Shown: positions 22,976-34,440, counted from the stretch's first letter. The stretch: DNA of 64,000 bases from Melieria omissa (GCA_963971225.1 OZ020268.1:54187900-54251899), one strand, 5' to 3'. The notes: generated by a model not told the origin, from the sequence alone. Program-made: numbers and translations.

Positions 22976-25900
22976 ATGTCGTCGTTGGTGCGCTTATTTG
23001 GAGCAGAGGTGAGCGCTGTGGTGGGGATATATCGGTGTATGTGTGTGTGCAACTGCAAGTGGCCACTGCATACAAACAGCTGCAGTCAGGCTACTGTGCA
23101 GGATTGTGATTGTGATTGTTGTTGCTGTTGCTGCGCCTCTACAATAAATCCGATTAATTTGTACCGCGTGTGTGCCATTGAAAAATATTATTGCAAAATT
23201 GTTACGTAATTTTGTTCTTATTGACTGCTGGCCTTGACTCCAGTTGGAGCTGTTCCTGTTGTTGCTTTTTCTAATGTTGGTGTTGTTGTGAAAATTTAAA
23301 ACGACAAACATGAAGGCAGTGCCACATGTTCGCCATTGCGGGCACTCGGAGCTTGAAGCTCAATGTGTACTTAAGCAGTGCCAGTGTTGTTGCTTTTTCG
23401 CGTGGAAAAGAATTTGTCCAATTGCTGGCAATGAAATTTGAGAATTTTGCGGCATTACAATGGGGCTAATGTACATAAGTATGTATGTATGTATGCATGT
23501 ATGTATGTGTGTATGTACGCGTGTTCAGATTGACAGCGTAGCGTAGCTGCGTGGGGCCCAGCTGCTGCGCCCTTATCAGCTGTACGGTTTATTTCTGCTC
23601 TCAAATTGCTGTGGGCCCTCAGCGACAAGATTTGCGTGTGGCTGTGGGATGGTCGGCGAACGAAGCGCCACCAGGTGCGAATTATTAGCGTTGCCATTCC
23701 GTTTGATAATGGAGCTTATTTTTAAATTCAGCTAATTAGTTAAAACCATAACGAAATTATTTGATAAAAACGTGATAGCATAACGACAACAACAATATTT
23801 TAATGTATTTTGTTTTTGTTTTTGGGTTTAGATTGTCAAAATCAGCCAATCATAATAAAGCTTTATTTTTGAATTTTCAAATTGTCACAGTTGTACACAG
23901 GCATTTTGACAATCTAGACCTTTTCCAAAATAAAAAAACAAAGTAGCTGATTCAACGAGGTCACCTGTAGTAAAAACTGAAAAGTTGACTAGTTTTGTTT
24001 TGCAATGATAATGAGAAATAAGTGTAATCGATACAATGTTTTGAATGCAACTGTTCGACTGCTTAGAAACGCTGATACTCTACTCATAGGTTAGCGTTCT
24101 TCAAGAACCTGGCAAACATAGCTCCAACGGCACCTTCAGGACTTCATGAAGAGGCCGTTTTGTTGGTCAACATTTTATTAGACCTCTTCAGACTTATATA
24201 CACATAGGTATTCATATAATTACTAGTAGGGCCCTGCGGCTTTGCACGCAAGTTTAAAGTCAATGGGCCCAATAAATCAAATTTCATACTTCATACTGCA
24301 CTGTATGGGCGATGCCACGCTTCTTTTATGTAATGCCCAACCCATTCCTCCAGTCGAAGGGTGTGACCCGGTTTCATTAATATGCGACTTCCAAAGTTAC
24401 GTAGAAAATTTTAGTCACAAAATATTTGCCACGCCACTTGTTTAAAGCCCATCTAATTTTGCCAAAGTTTTAAAGCTTTCCGACTTATTATTCCGAAACT
24501 ATTCCACATTAAAAATTTGGGTTGTATGGGCGGTGCCATGCCCCCTCGTCCAATACCCACCCCATTCTCCCTGTCGAAGAGCACGTGTAAATCGTAAGTG
24601 TGTGCCAAATCTCTTCGATGTGTGATTTATAGTTCCACAGTTATTCAAAACATTTGAGTTCCTTAAAAAGTGCCGCACCCCTTATCCAACGCTCACAAAG
24701 TTTTATCAGCCCCGCACCAAATTTTAATGCTGTTCGACTTCTCATTCCGAAGATATTCCATAAGAAAAATTTAGGTTGTATTGGAGCTGCCACGCCCACC
24801 TATCGGTTCGTATTCGCACTATGTGGTTTACCGAAATGTAGTCAAGCCGAATATTCGGTGAAAAATTCAGCTCAATCGACTGTCTAGTTTTTGAGTTTTA
24901 GTGTCGTGTGAACAACAAACACACACACAGACATTCATTTTTATACATATATACTTATAGTTATTTAGTGCAATGACTCGCAAAATCTTTTGATATCCAT
25001 ATTGTTTTGCACAAATATACCACAGTTAATTTCTATCATCATAAAGACGTATCAATCTCGTTAATCTTATATAGCCGCTGTTTACCCCTATAAAGCACAG
25101 AATCATTTTACATCAACATTTATTTACAAACATATAGTGTAGCTTTGTTGTGTTAGTTAAGTGGGCGCGGAAAGTGGGCGTGACCGATTATATTATAGCC
25201 TATGTTTGCCGCAATGACACGCTGAATCGTTTGATACCCATATTGCCTCACTAAAGCTAACCATAGATGAGTTTTGTTACCATAGTGGTCGTAAGAAGGG
25301 GGCGTGGTCATTCTCATATAGCCTATGTACCATTCCCCCACATAAAATATTGTTTGGTGCTTATTTCATCTAAATCGGTTGAGTGGTTTTTGCCTGATTG
25401 TGGCTCAAAAAACGTCACACTTGTTTTTATATAATAGTACAGATATAGATATACTTACATATACACATATATGTACATATAAATACTTATATACATTTAC
25501 AAATATTATCTTTGACTCTTTATATGATCACTTATGCTGATTATAGCGCATTGTTTACGCAAATTTAATTTGCCGCATGCGCCCTCAACGTCTGAATTTG
25601 AGTTGCACGTATTTGCCTTTTAACAAAACAACATTACTTACAACCACAGCCACGTCACGTAAGAGAATATTTTCTCTTCTCATGCAATGTGTTTGCAATT
25701 TTTTATATCTTTTGGTTGTTTACATTTTGTCACACTAAATGCGACGTAAACAAATTTAAGTGAACTCACTCTTATGCAAGTTTTCATAGTAAGTTTGCAT
25801 TAAAATTTAGACAAAGGAACTGTGAGGTTTCAGTGGCGTAAAAACTGGGCATATATTAATGCATCTAGATTGACGTTGCTTCCATATTCTCTCATGTTTT

Positions 25901-28287
25901 TCTTCTTGTATAACGATTTGTATAAGAAATCAGGTACTAAAAAGGTCTTTCCATATTCTCTCATCAACACAACTTGCTTATTTAGAACCTTGAGCAAAAA
26001 ATACAATTTTTTACTCAAATTCTAATACTTAGATCGTGATCTAACGGAATTAGAATATTGAACATAAGTACAGTGAGTTATATATAAAAGATCTGCAAGA
26101 TAATCCCTCATTGGCTTTGACTGAAAATCTTGAAATTTGTAGCTCATACATAAATAAGTATTCAACAGTTTGTTTACGCCGATTCATTAAACTTTCCGGT
26201 AACAATCTACAGAACGTCCCGCCTCTTTTTTTCAATGCACAACCATTGAACTTGGTGAACTGAATGTCAAATTAATTGAATTTGTAGATTACTGAATGAA
26301 TTAAAACACATTTACAATGCATTTACATATACAAGTAGGCTTGTGTGTGTTTGTTTACAAGTGGGCTACTTGGGGTCAGAGAGGTTATTTGTGTTTACAT
26401 TACAATTCAAAGCGAATGACATATAATGCAAATTGAATGACTGTGCATTTATAAGAACAGATAAGAACATTATTCTTGGACAGGCAGAAGCTTACAGTCT
26501 AAGTTTGTAACATGTTAACTAAGGGTTTGTAAAATAGAAAAACGAAATGCTAATGTTGGTGGAGATTTATTCAGGTCGCTTCAGCATATTGCAATGAGTT
26601 AATTTCTAATTAAAAGAATATAATTACAATCTCCGCCTCAATAAACATATCTTCCCACTAATCTCGAAATTTTTTCTTTGCTCCTTGCAGGCTCGTTTCA
26701 TAGTGAAACGTGGCTATGCGTCGGCCGTTCCCACTACCAAAATGTTCATCGATGGCAAATTTGTCGAGTCCAAGACCAAAGACTGGATCGATCTGCACAA
26801 TCCAGCCACCGATGAGGTGGTGACACGTGTGCCCAAGTGCACAGCGGACGAAATGCAGGCAGCACTAGAATCCAACAAGAAGGCATTCAGAGCGTGGAGC
26901 ACGCAGTCGGTGCTGTCACGTCAGCAGGTCATGTTCAAGCTGCAGGCGCTCATCAAGGAGAATATGGGCAAATTGGCTCGCAACATCACCGAAGAGCAAG
27001 GCAAGACACTGGCCGATGCCGAGGGCGACGTGCTGCGTGGTTTGCGTAAGTCCATCTTATTGCTTTTTGATTTTTGGGGTTTATTAAATTTGCAAATTGC
27101 TTTTTGCAGAGGTTGTTGAGCATTCGTGCAGCATTCCATCGCTGGCCATGGGCGAGACTGTGGCCAATGTGGCGCGCGACATGGACACCTATTCACTGGT
27201 GCTGCCACTTGGCGTTACCGCTGGCATTGCGCCCTTCAACTTTCCCGCCATGATACCGCTGTGGATGTTCCCCGTGGCCATCACCTGCGGCAACACAATG
27301 CTGCTGAAGCCGTCGGAGCGCGTGCCCGGCTCCACCATGTTGCTGATGGAGCTGCTGAACGAGGCCGGCTGTCCTCCTGGTGTGGTCAATGTTATACACG
27401 GCCAGCACGATGCGGTGAATTTCATTTGCGATGCGCCCGAAATCAAGGCTGTCTCATTTGTGGGCTCCGATGCCGCGGGCAAATACATTTACGAGCGCGC
27501 CGGCAAGAATGGCAAGCGGGTGCAGAGCAACATGGGCGCCAAGAATCACGGTGTCATCATGTGCGATGCCAACAAGGAGAATACGCTGAATCAGCTGGCT
27601 GGGGCTGCTTTCGGCGCAGCCGGACAACGCTGCATGGCACTGTCGACGGCGGTGTTTGTGGGCGAGGCACAAAAATGGATACCCGATTTGGTGGAGCGCG
27701 CCAAGAAGCTGAAGGTGAATGCTGGCCATGTGCCCGGCACCGATGTGGGCCCCGTTATCAGCAAGCAGTCCAAGCAGCGCATACACGATCTGATAGAGTC
27801 GGGCGTGAAGGAGGGCGCCAAATTGATACTAGATGGCCGCAACCACAAGGTGGCCGGCTTCGAGAAGGGCTACTTCGTGGGACCGACCATACTCGCCGAT
27901 GTCACGCCCAGCATGCAGTGCTACAAGGAGGAAATCTTTGGGCCCGTGCTAGTCATTCTGAACGCCGACACGCTGGACGATGCCATTGCCATGATCAATG
28001 CCAATCCCTATGGCAATGGTACGGCCGTGTTCACTACCAATGGTGCAACGGCACGCAAATTCGTCAACGAAATCGATGTGGGACAGGTGGGAGTGAATGT
28101 GCCTATTCCAGTGCCACTGCCCATGTTCTCGTTCACCGGCACGCGCGGCTCATTCCGCGGCGATCATCATTTCTATGGCAAAATGGGCGTGAAATTCTAC
28201 ACACAGACAAAGACTATCACACAGCTGTGGCGCGAGACCGATGTCACGCATACACAGGCAGCAGTGGCCATGCCAACCATGAAGTAA
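22976..28287 (+). CDS. Mmsdh: Methylmalonate/malonate-semialdehyde dehydrogenase (acylating), mitochondrial
   Basis: The coding exons are 22976-23008, 26691-27045 and 27110-28287, giving 521 aa. The last two exons are certain. Between them a 64-bp intron restores G-L-Q-V-V-E-H-S-C-S. The first exon is my inference: ATG plus 10 codons ([11 protein letters not shown]) ending at a gtgagc donor in phase 0, matching the phase and the ttgcag acceptor at 26690. The joined N-terminus [20 protein letters not shown] is a good mitochondrial presequence. The family signatures are [13 protein letters not shown] (172-184), SNMGAKNHG, and GQRCMALS with catalytic Cys304. The enzyme oxidises malonate and methylmalonate semialdehyde to acetyl- or propionyl-CoA using NAD and CoA, in valine and pyrimidine catabolism. 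No defects seen. Confidence 0.95.
24240..25440. repeat. Degenerate repeat block inside Mmsdh intron 1
   Basis: The phrase tgtatgggcggtgccacgcc, followed by aatgcccaacccattc and ctccagtcgaaggg, recurs in diverged form at about 24303, 24532 and 24777, a spacing of roughly 230-245 bp. After it, ttgtttgatacccatattg-like phrases recur at about 24985 and 25230, with tatagccta/ggcgtg phrases repeated at about 25165 and 25305. A CA run lies at about 24915. It looks like an old dispersed or tandem family with no coding potential. Confidence 0.5.
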
Positions 28288-29669
28288 AAATGGACTAAGT
28301 ATGGCTACGCAAAGCATTGCTGGCGGCCTTAAGTTTCTTGTCTTCCAATACAAATGTGTATATTTTTGTACGCCAACACTTTTGTAGAAATTCCCAAGTA
28401 TGAAATTCATTGCATTTATTTTTGTTCAATTTTAGCTTGTATGTAAATCAGCTTAGAACACACACAAACTCAATGTGCAAAAAAGTCATTGTTGAAAAAA
28501 AGTAAAAATATAGAAACCCGTTAATATAAAAATGTTTCTATAAAATAGTTTCTACTGAGTGGAGAAAGTAGAAGGACATTTTTAAGGATTTGCTGAATGC
28601 CTGACAGCAGCACAAAGCAGCCGAGACGAACTCAAATAACAGCGAAATGGGCACAAACAATATTGGCGCATTGCATTACTGCGCTGACATTTGATATTTT
28701 ATTGACAACTTTGCTTTGTGAGCACAAAATATGACAACATGAATTGTGCCTGCAATCTTGAAATATATTGAAATGGCCATAAAACTGCCACACCCTTTAT
28801 GATTATCTCAGTGACAGTGTCGAAAATGGTAAATACTCGTAAATTTCCGGGGTGCGGCTGTGCGCAAAGCCCTTCAGCAGATATCAAAACAGATCATTTA
28901 CACTCAAGTTGTAAAATGTTGAATGCAAAGCTATGAGTTAAGAAATATGAAAGGATGCGCTGATAGCGTTAGCAGTTAAGATGTGCAGCAGTAAATTTGC
29001 ACAACGTCCTTTTTCAAATTTGCAGTGCGTCAAATATTGTGCAATGAGGTGCACAATTTTTGCTGTCACGATATTTGCTGTTAATACTTTTGCCTGCAAT
29101 TCAATGGACACAACCCCTGCCACTTTGCTGCCGAGTGTGAGAATTTGATAGACTTGTCATTGATGTGTTCGGTAAAAGTCTTTAAATTCTTTAATTTCGC
29201 AGCGCTTCAAATCCTCCCTTCGCTCGAATGCATTGAGTGTATGTGTGTGTGTGTGTAGTGTAACCATATCTGTATGGCTTTGCATTGTGCAAAAATAGAT
29301 TTCGCATCATAAAATTGCATAAATGTCAAACGTCTGTCAGGACAGCGCCTTGTTAACGCCCATAATGTTTGGTGTCATTGATTTACTAAAGAGTTAAAAT
29401 CTTCTTCAAGTAAGGAAACGTTTTGTTAGTGGTTAGCTTTCTGCCTTAGAGAGTTTTCAGAGGTTTATTTAAAAGGATAGTTAATAGTGTTGAGAAAGTA
29501 TTATAGAAGGTTGAGGCGTGGCTGTTAAGGGCGGAGTTATAGGAAATAATTGCTGACAGTGGGTTATTTTGAGTGTCTACCTTAGGTCTGTATTACGCTA
29601 AATGCACTTAAAAAATTGGCGAAAAATTGAACTAATCCTAAAAATAGGAAAGTAATGGAGGGGAGAGAG
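28288..29669. other. 3' region of Mmsdh and spacer
   Basis: No gene was recognised. The first few hundred bases should be the Mmsdh 3' UTR, although no canonical AATAAA is obvious close to the stop. A short (GT)n run occurs at about 29240-29258. Confidence 0.4.
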
Positions 29670-29796
29670 AAGGAAAGGAAAGGAAAGGAAAGGAAAGGAA
29701 AGGAAAGGAAAGGAAAGGAAAGGAAAGGAAAGGAAAGGAAAGGAAAGGAAAGGAAAGGAAAGGAAAGGAAAGGAAAGGAAAGGAAAGGAAAGGAAA
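29670..29796. repeat. (AGGAA)n pentanucleotide microsatellite, about 25 copies
   Basis: A nearly uninterrupted array of the 5-mer AGGAA covers about 127 bp and ends in aaaagatgg. The purity implies recent expansion. Open frames through it on both strands (Lys/Gly/Glu on +, Ser/Phe/Pro/Leu on -) are artefacts of the repeat. Confidence 0.95.
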
Positions 29797-29904
29797 AGAT
29801 GGAAAAAGAAAAGGAGGAGCACGAACGAATGGAGATGAGAGAAATGTGAATGAAAAGATAGGGAAGAATGAAAAGAAAATCAAAGGATAATAAAAACTGC
29901 ATTT

Positions 29905-30013
29905 GCTGATGAAAAGGACATAAAAGCTATTCAAAAGGCTTGTACTGACATCTTGAAGGAACTTCTAAAACACTTATTGTGCATGATTTAATATTATGTA
30001 AATCGCTGTATTG
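29905..30013 (+). pseudogene. Mariner-like transposase relic, interrupted by the RTE-like insertion (continues at about 33212-33245)
   Basis: From 29911 the + strand reads EKDIKAIQKACTDILKE, then a short deletion and LLKHLLCMI followed by a stop. After removing the retrotransposon, the reading resumes as VNRCIGPERDY and a stop at 33212-33250. This lines up with a better preserved relic on the - strand at 46894-47118 (DAEAIKKACTDILKD, LKHSLNMLLDHANSC, EPEGNY). The pattern is the C-terminal end of a mariner/Tc1-type transposase. Family assignment is by memory of the general pattern. Confidence 0.6.
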
Positions 30014-33000
30014 CCAGAACGATCCTTGTCCCTGTCCAATCCAAGCTGATGCACAGCCTCCGCGCGGCCCTTCTGGATAGCTATTTGGCATCCGCTGAAT
30101 AGTGAACTAATGTGTGCAGCGAGTCCTATCCCCAGGACTTAAAATTTGGGTTGTGCGCAGGGTTTGGTGCCCGCCACGGAAAACCAAATACCAATGAAAG
30201 CCAAAAAGCAAGCCTCGGAAGGAACCCACAAAGTTGACGACCACAGCAAACGATTCAAGGACCATGATTTGAGGATATGCACCTGGAATGTCCGGACCCT
30301 CTATAGGGAAGGTGCCTCTATCCAACTGGCGGAAGCCCTCACGAAATGTAAGGCTGACATCACCGCCATCCAGGAAATGCGATGGACAGGACAAGGTTGC
30401 TCCAAGCGAGCAGACTGCGATATCTACTACAGCTGCCATGCGGAGAAGCGCGAATTTGGCTGCGGATTTGTGGTCAGCAAGAGACTTCGCCACCACGTCT
30501 CTCGGTTCACTCCGGTGAACGAACGGCTGGCTTCGATCCGCATCAAAGCTAGATACTTTAGCATCAGCCTGATTTGCGCGCACGCCCCGACGGAAGAGAA
30601 GGACGATGCGACCAAGGATGCCTTCTATGCGAAGCTCGAGGACGTCTACGACAGGTGCCCGGCCCATGACGTCAAAATTGTCCTCGGGGACTTCAACGCA
30701 AAGGTCGGGCGAGAAGGCATCTTTGGCCCCACAGTCGGGCAGTTCAGCCTCCATAGGACCACTTCGAACAACGGTCTGAGGCTGATCGATTTCGCCGCGG
30801 CACGAAACATGGTAGTTAGTAGCACCAGATTCCAGCACCTCGATATCCACAAGGCCACCTGGTTATCCCCCGATCAATCCACCCGCAACCAGATTGATCA
30901 CATTGTGATTGATGGAAGGCATGCTTCTAGCATTCTAGATGTGCGGACGTTCCGAGGACCCAACATCGACTCGGACCACTACCTTGTTGCAGCCAAGGTA
31001 CGCATGCGTCTTTGCGCAGCGAAGACCGCACAACCTAGTTTGCGAAGAAAGCTGGACATCAGTAAGCTGCGATCACAAGGGGTAGCCGAAGCCTACTCCG
31101 CTCAACTCTCCAACCAGCTCGGTCGCTCCCCCTCTCCACCTGATGACATCGGCGGATTATGGGCTCACTTATCCCACTCTATGCGCGCCGCCGCAGAAAA
31201 TGTCCTTGGTTTTCGACGCCCACCACCAAAAAACCAGTGGTACGATGAAGAGTGTCGCGCAGCCACTGCAGTGAAGAATGCTGCATACAAGAAGACCCTG
31301 CAGTCGGCCGCCACGCGAGCCATGACAGAAAAATACCGGGAGGAGAGGAAGAAAGAGAGGTGCCTTTTTAGACGCAAGAAACGGGAGCAAGAAAGGCGCG
31401 AGCGTGAGGAAATCGAGGAGTGCAGGAGCAGGAATGACGCCCGAAAATTCTTCCAAAAAGTTAAGCGTCTTACGGAAGGATTTAAGCCTGGGGCATCTTC
31501 TTGCAGAGACGAAAACGGGGATCTGGTTACGGATGCGCAGGGTGTGCTGAGGTTGTGGAAGGAGCACTTCACCAAGCTGCTCGCAGGCGACGAAAGGAAC
31601 AATACCGCCAGTGGTGAAGATGTCCAGATGGCACCAATCGACGACGACGGTGTGGATGTGCCACCGCCCAGCCATGACGAGGTCCGGGTCGCTATCCAGC
31701 GACTCAAGAACAACAAAGCTGCAGGGCCGGATGGGCTACCAGCTGAATTGTTCAAGGCCGGCGGCGGTGAGCTGATTGGGTGCATGCATCAGCTCATTTG
31801 CAAAATATGGCTGGAGGAACGAATGCCCAACGATTGGAACCTCAGTGCCCTTTGTCCTGTGCTGAAGAAAGGCGACCCAACAATATGCGCCAACTACAGG
31901 GGTATCAGCCTACTTCCCATTGCATACAAGGTCCTGACGAGCGTATTATGTGAAAGACTAAAGCCACTCGCCAAGGCGCTGATTGGACCTTATCAGTGCG
32001 GCTTTAGACCTGGTAAGTCCACCATCGACCAGATATTCACTCTACGCCAAATCCTGGAGAAGACCCATGAGAATCAAATCGATACACACCATCTCTTCAT
32101 CGATTACAAGGCAGCATTCGATAGCCCGATAAGGGATCGCCTATATGCCGCATTGTCTGAACTTGGTATCCCTGCAAAGCTCGTTAGACTTTGCAGAGCG
32201 ACGTTGAGCAATACGCGCAGCTCCGTCAAGGTTGGAAGTGACCTCTCCGACCCCTTTGATACCGTTCGAGGTTTCAGACAGGGTGATCCTTTGTCCTGCG
32301 ACCTCTTCAACTTCACCATGGAGAGTGTTCTGCGCAAGGCCGGTGTACATCGTAATGGCACAATCTTCAACAAAAGTGTCCAGCTCCTTGCTTACGCTGA
32401 TGATATTGATGTCATCGGACGTAACAAGCGAGATGTCACCGCTGCCTTTGCGGCTATCGAAAGAGAATCTGCCAAAATGGGTCTGGTGGTAAATGAGGGC
32501 AAGACGAAGTATATGCTGTCTACACGCAGGGACTCGCAGCGGCTAGGGTCTCACGTCGAGGCCGACAGGTATGCTTTTGAAGTTGTCAAGGAATTCGTCT
32601 ACCTTGGCACCGCCATCAACAGCAGCAATGATGTCAGTCTGAAGATAAAGCGAAGGATAACTCTTGCCAACAGGTGCTACTACGGTCTCGGTAGGCAATT
32701 GAGAAGTAGAGACCTCTCTCGACCGACAAAACTTTCACTCTATAGGACGCTTATCTTGCCCGTGCTCCTCTATGGCGCTGAAGCATGGACAATGACACGA
32801 AACGACATAGCGGCCCTTGGAGTGTTCGAGAGGAAGGTGCTTCGCAAAATCTTCGGCCCTGTTCGGGTTGGTGACGACTATCGCATACGAACCAATAACG
32901 AGCTGTATGAGCTGTATAAGGACATGGACGTAGCGCAGCGAATTAACATCCAGCGGCTACGCTGGCTCGGTCATGTCTGCCGCATGGACGACGAAGCTCC

Positions 33001-33211
33001 GGCGAAAAAGGTATTCGATGCGATGGTTGGAGGTCGACGGCGAAGAGGGAGGCCGTGTCTCCGGTGGAAGGACCAAGTGGAAGAGGCCCTGGTATCGCTT
33101 GGTGTGACCAACTGGAGAAGGCGCGCGCGAAGCAGAGGCGCCTGGAGAGAAGTTTTGCGGCAGGCCGTAACCCGATAACGGGTTGTTATGGCCAGTTAAG
33201 TAAGTAAGTAA
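30014..33211 (+). mobile_element. RTE-like non-LTR retrotransposon, apparently full-length
   Basis: The 16-bp sequence GTAAATCGCTGTATTG occurs at 29998-30013 and 33212-33227, flanking about 3.2 kb. Inside are about 180 bp of leader, one uninterrupted ORF, and a very short 3' part ending in a run of TAAG/GTAA tetramers (about 33196-33214). Single endonuclease-RT ORF, minimal 3' UTR and tetranucleotide tail fit the RTE clade; the clade call is an inference from architecture and RT motifs. The first GTAA of the duplication overlaps the tail, so the duplication could be 12-16 bp. Composition is GC-richer than the flanks. The element sits inside a mariner-like relic, showing it is the younger insertion. 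Confidence 0.9.
30194..33178 (+). CDS. Retrotransposon polyprotein: AP endonuclease plus reverse transcriptase
   Basis: From the first in-frame ATG (30194) the frame runs 994 codons without interruption; it is open from 30146 but without an earlier ATG. The N-terminal endonuclease has TWN (Asn32), IQE (Glu61), GDFN (165-168) and SDH (260-262), so all catalytic positions are present. A basic, Arg/Glu-rich linker follows (about 400-430). The RT domain shows NNKAAGPDGLPAELFK, YRGISLLP, GFRPGKSTIDQI, the first catalytic Asp in FIDYKAAFD (Asp637), FRQGDPLS, and YADD at 734-737. The C-terminus carries the ILPVLLYGAEAW and RLRWLGHV motifs, then an Arg-rich tail with WKDQVEEAL. The product would nick genomic DNA and reverse-transcribe its own RNA. 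Intactness suggests recent activity. Confidence 0.93.
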   Translation: MKAKKQASEGTHKVDDHSKRFKDHDLRICTWNVRTLYREGASIQLAEALTKCKADITAIQEMRWTGQGCSKRADCDIYYSCHAEKREFGCGFVVSKRLRHHVSRFTPVNERLASIRIKARYFSISLICAHAPTEEKDDATKDAFYAKLEDVYDRCPAHDVKIVLGDFNAKVGREGIFGPTVGQFSLHRTTSNNGLRLIDFAAARNMVVSSTRFQHLDIHKATWLSPDQSTRNQIDHIVIDGRHASSILDVRTFRGPNIDSDHYLVAAKVRMRLCAAKTAQPSLRRKLDISKLRSQGVAEAYSAQLSNQLGRSPSPPDDIGGLWAHLSHSMRAAAENVLGFRRPPPKNQWYDEECRAATAVKNAAYKKTLQSAATRAMTEKYREERKKERCLFRRKKREQERREREEIEECRSRNDARKFFQKVKRLTEGFKPGASSCRDENGDLVTDAQGVLRLWKEHFTKLLAGDERNNTASGEDVQMAPIDDDGVDVPPPSHDEVRVAIQRLKNNKAAGPDGLPAELFKAGGGELIGCMHQLICKIWLEERMPNDWNLSALCPVLKKGDPTICANYRGISLLPIAYKVLTSVLCERLKPLAKALIGPYQCGFRPGKSTIDQIFTLRQILEKTHENQIDTHHLFIDYKAAFDSPIRDRLYAALSELGIPAKLVRLCRATLSNTRSSVKVGSDLSDPFDTVRGFRQGDPLSCDLFNFTMESVLRKAGVHRNGTIFNKSVQLLAYADDIDVIGRNKRDVTAAFAAIERESAKMGLVVNEGKTKYMLSTRRDSQRLGSHVEADRYAFEVVKEFVYLGTAINSSNDVSLKIKRRITLANRCYYGLGRQLRSRDLSRPTKLSLYRTLILPVLLYGAEAWTMTRNDIAALGVFERKVLRKIFGPVRVGDDYRIRTNNELYELYKDMDVAQRINIQRLRWLGHVCRMDDEAPAKKVFDAMVGGRRRRGRPCLRWKDQVEEALVSLGVTNWRRRARSRGAWREVLRQAVTR

Positions 33212-33227
33212 GTAAATCGCTGTATTG

Positions 33228-33814
33228 GGCCTGAAAGGGACTATTAAAAACAAAAACAAATTTTTTTGCCAAAAAATGTGTTGTTTTTATCTTTTTAAAG
33301 ACCTTCTCGCTTCATTGATTTTGTATCTTTTTATTATTTAAAATACTGATACTCAAATAAATTAGAATTTTTGTACTTCATTAGAATTGCAGTTTTTTTA
33401 AAATAACTTTCGAACCAATAAAGTTAGAGTAATGAAATTTTGAAACGTGATCAAGGAGATTTTCGATTTTAACATACTTACTTTTCAAGAAAATTCTGTG
33501 TACATTTTCAAGGATATAAAGGATTAAAATTTTTTAAGGACCTTTTTCATACCCTTTTTTACAAATAGATAAAAAATTAATTTTATTTAAATTCTTGAGC
33601 CTTATTTTTTCATTTGATATACTTATCAACATATTTTAACGAGGTTAAGTATTTTTTATATTATTTTTAATTGTTTATCCCCTTCAAAATTTTGAATTCC
33701 TTTTAAAATGACAAGGGATGTAGAAATGAAAAACTAAGTACGTAGTATTACTATATTTGGTCTCTAGTTTCATGCCCATATGGATATTTTCCGGTGTAAA
33801 AAATGCTATCCCAC
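33228..33814. other. Spacer with dispersed repeat, copy 2 (about 33600-33830)
   Basis: The first 20 bases complete the transposase relic. From about 33600 the landmarks tttcatttgatatactta, ccttttaaaatgac, gaaaaactaag and tcccacggtgtta match the order seen at 20430-20655, marking a second diverged copy of that dispersed repeat. No genes. Confidence 0.45.
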
Positions 33815-34440
33815 GGTGTTATAAAAGTTTATTTAGAACTTAAAAATTGTGTAACCTTCAAATATAAAAGCCTTCTAACATTTCCTTCAAAAATCTCACA
33901 TAAGACTCAAAACATAAAGAATTTTCGGATCTATTGAATTTTAAACAAAAATCGGTTCAGTTATCATAAAAGTTTATTTAGGACTTAAAAACTTACTAAC
34001 CTTTTTGAGGTTTGTTTCATTTGTACATTATTTAAGGACCATTAAAAATATCACATAAGACTCAATACTTGTAGAAGTTTTGGATCAATTGAATTTTAAA
34101 CCAAAATCAGTTGAGTTATCATGGAAGATTATTTGGGACTTAAAAATCTTCGAACTTTTATGAGGTTTGTTTCATTTGTACATTATTTAATGACCTTAAA
34201 AAATCTCACATAAGATTCAAAACACATACAAGTTTTGAATCAATTCAATTTTAAACTGATTTTTAGTTATAATAAAGTTTATTTAGAACTTACAAATCTT
34301 CTAACCTTCATGAGGTTTGTTTCATTTGTACATTATTTAATGACCATTAAAAAATCCACATGACTCAAATATAATAGAAGTTTCGATTGAATTTTAAACT
34401 AAAATCAGTTATTATAAAAGTTTATTTAGAATTTTCAAAT
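33815..34440. repeat. Degenerate tandem array, unit about 150 bp, about four copies
   Basis: The phrase gaggtttgtttcatttgtac begins at 34007, 34162 and 34312, giving periods of 155 and 150 bp. The accompanying phrases ataaaagtttatttaga, ctcacataagactcaa and gaattttaaac recur in the same order, with a first diverged unit starting about 33822. Divergence between copies suggests an old array. No coding. Confidence 0.85.

Noticed and set aside
25832..26025. Another hAT MITE starting at cagtggcgtaaaa
   Set aside because: No matching inverted end or 8-bp duplication was found downstream.
27126..28298. 390-codon open frame overlapping Mmsdh exon 3 in another frame
   Set aside because: A shadow of GC-rich coding sequence. 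The other frame encodes an unmistakable dehydrogenase.
29582..29934. Long Phe/Leu/Ser/Pro frames over the AGGAA microsatellite
   Set aside because: The open frames result from the pentanucleotide repeat, which cannot produce stops in any frame.
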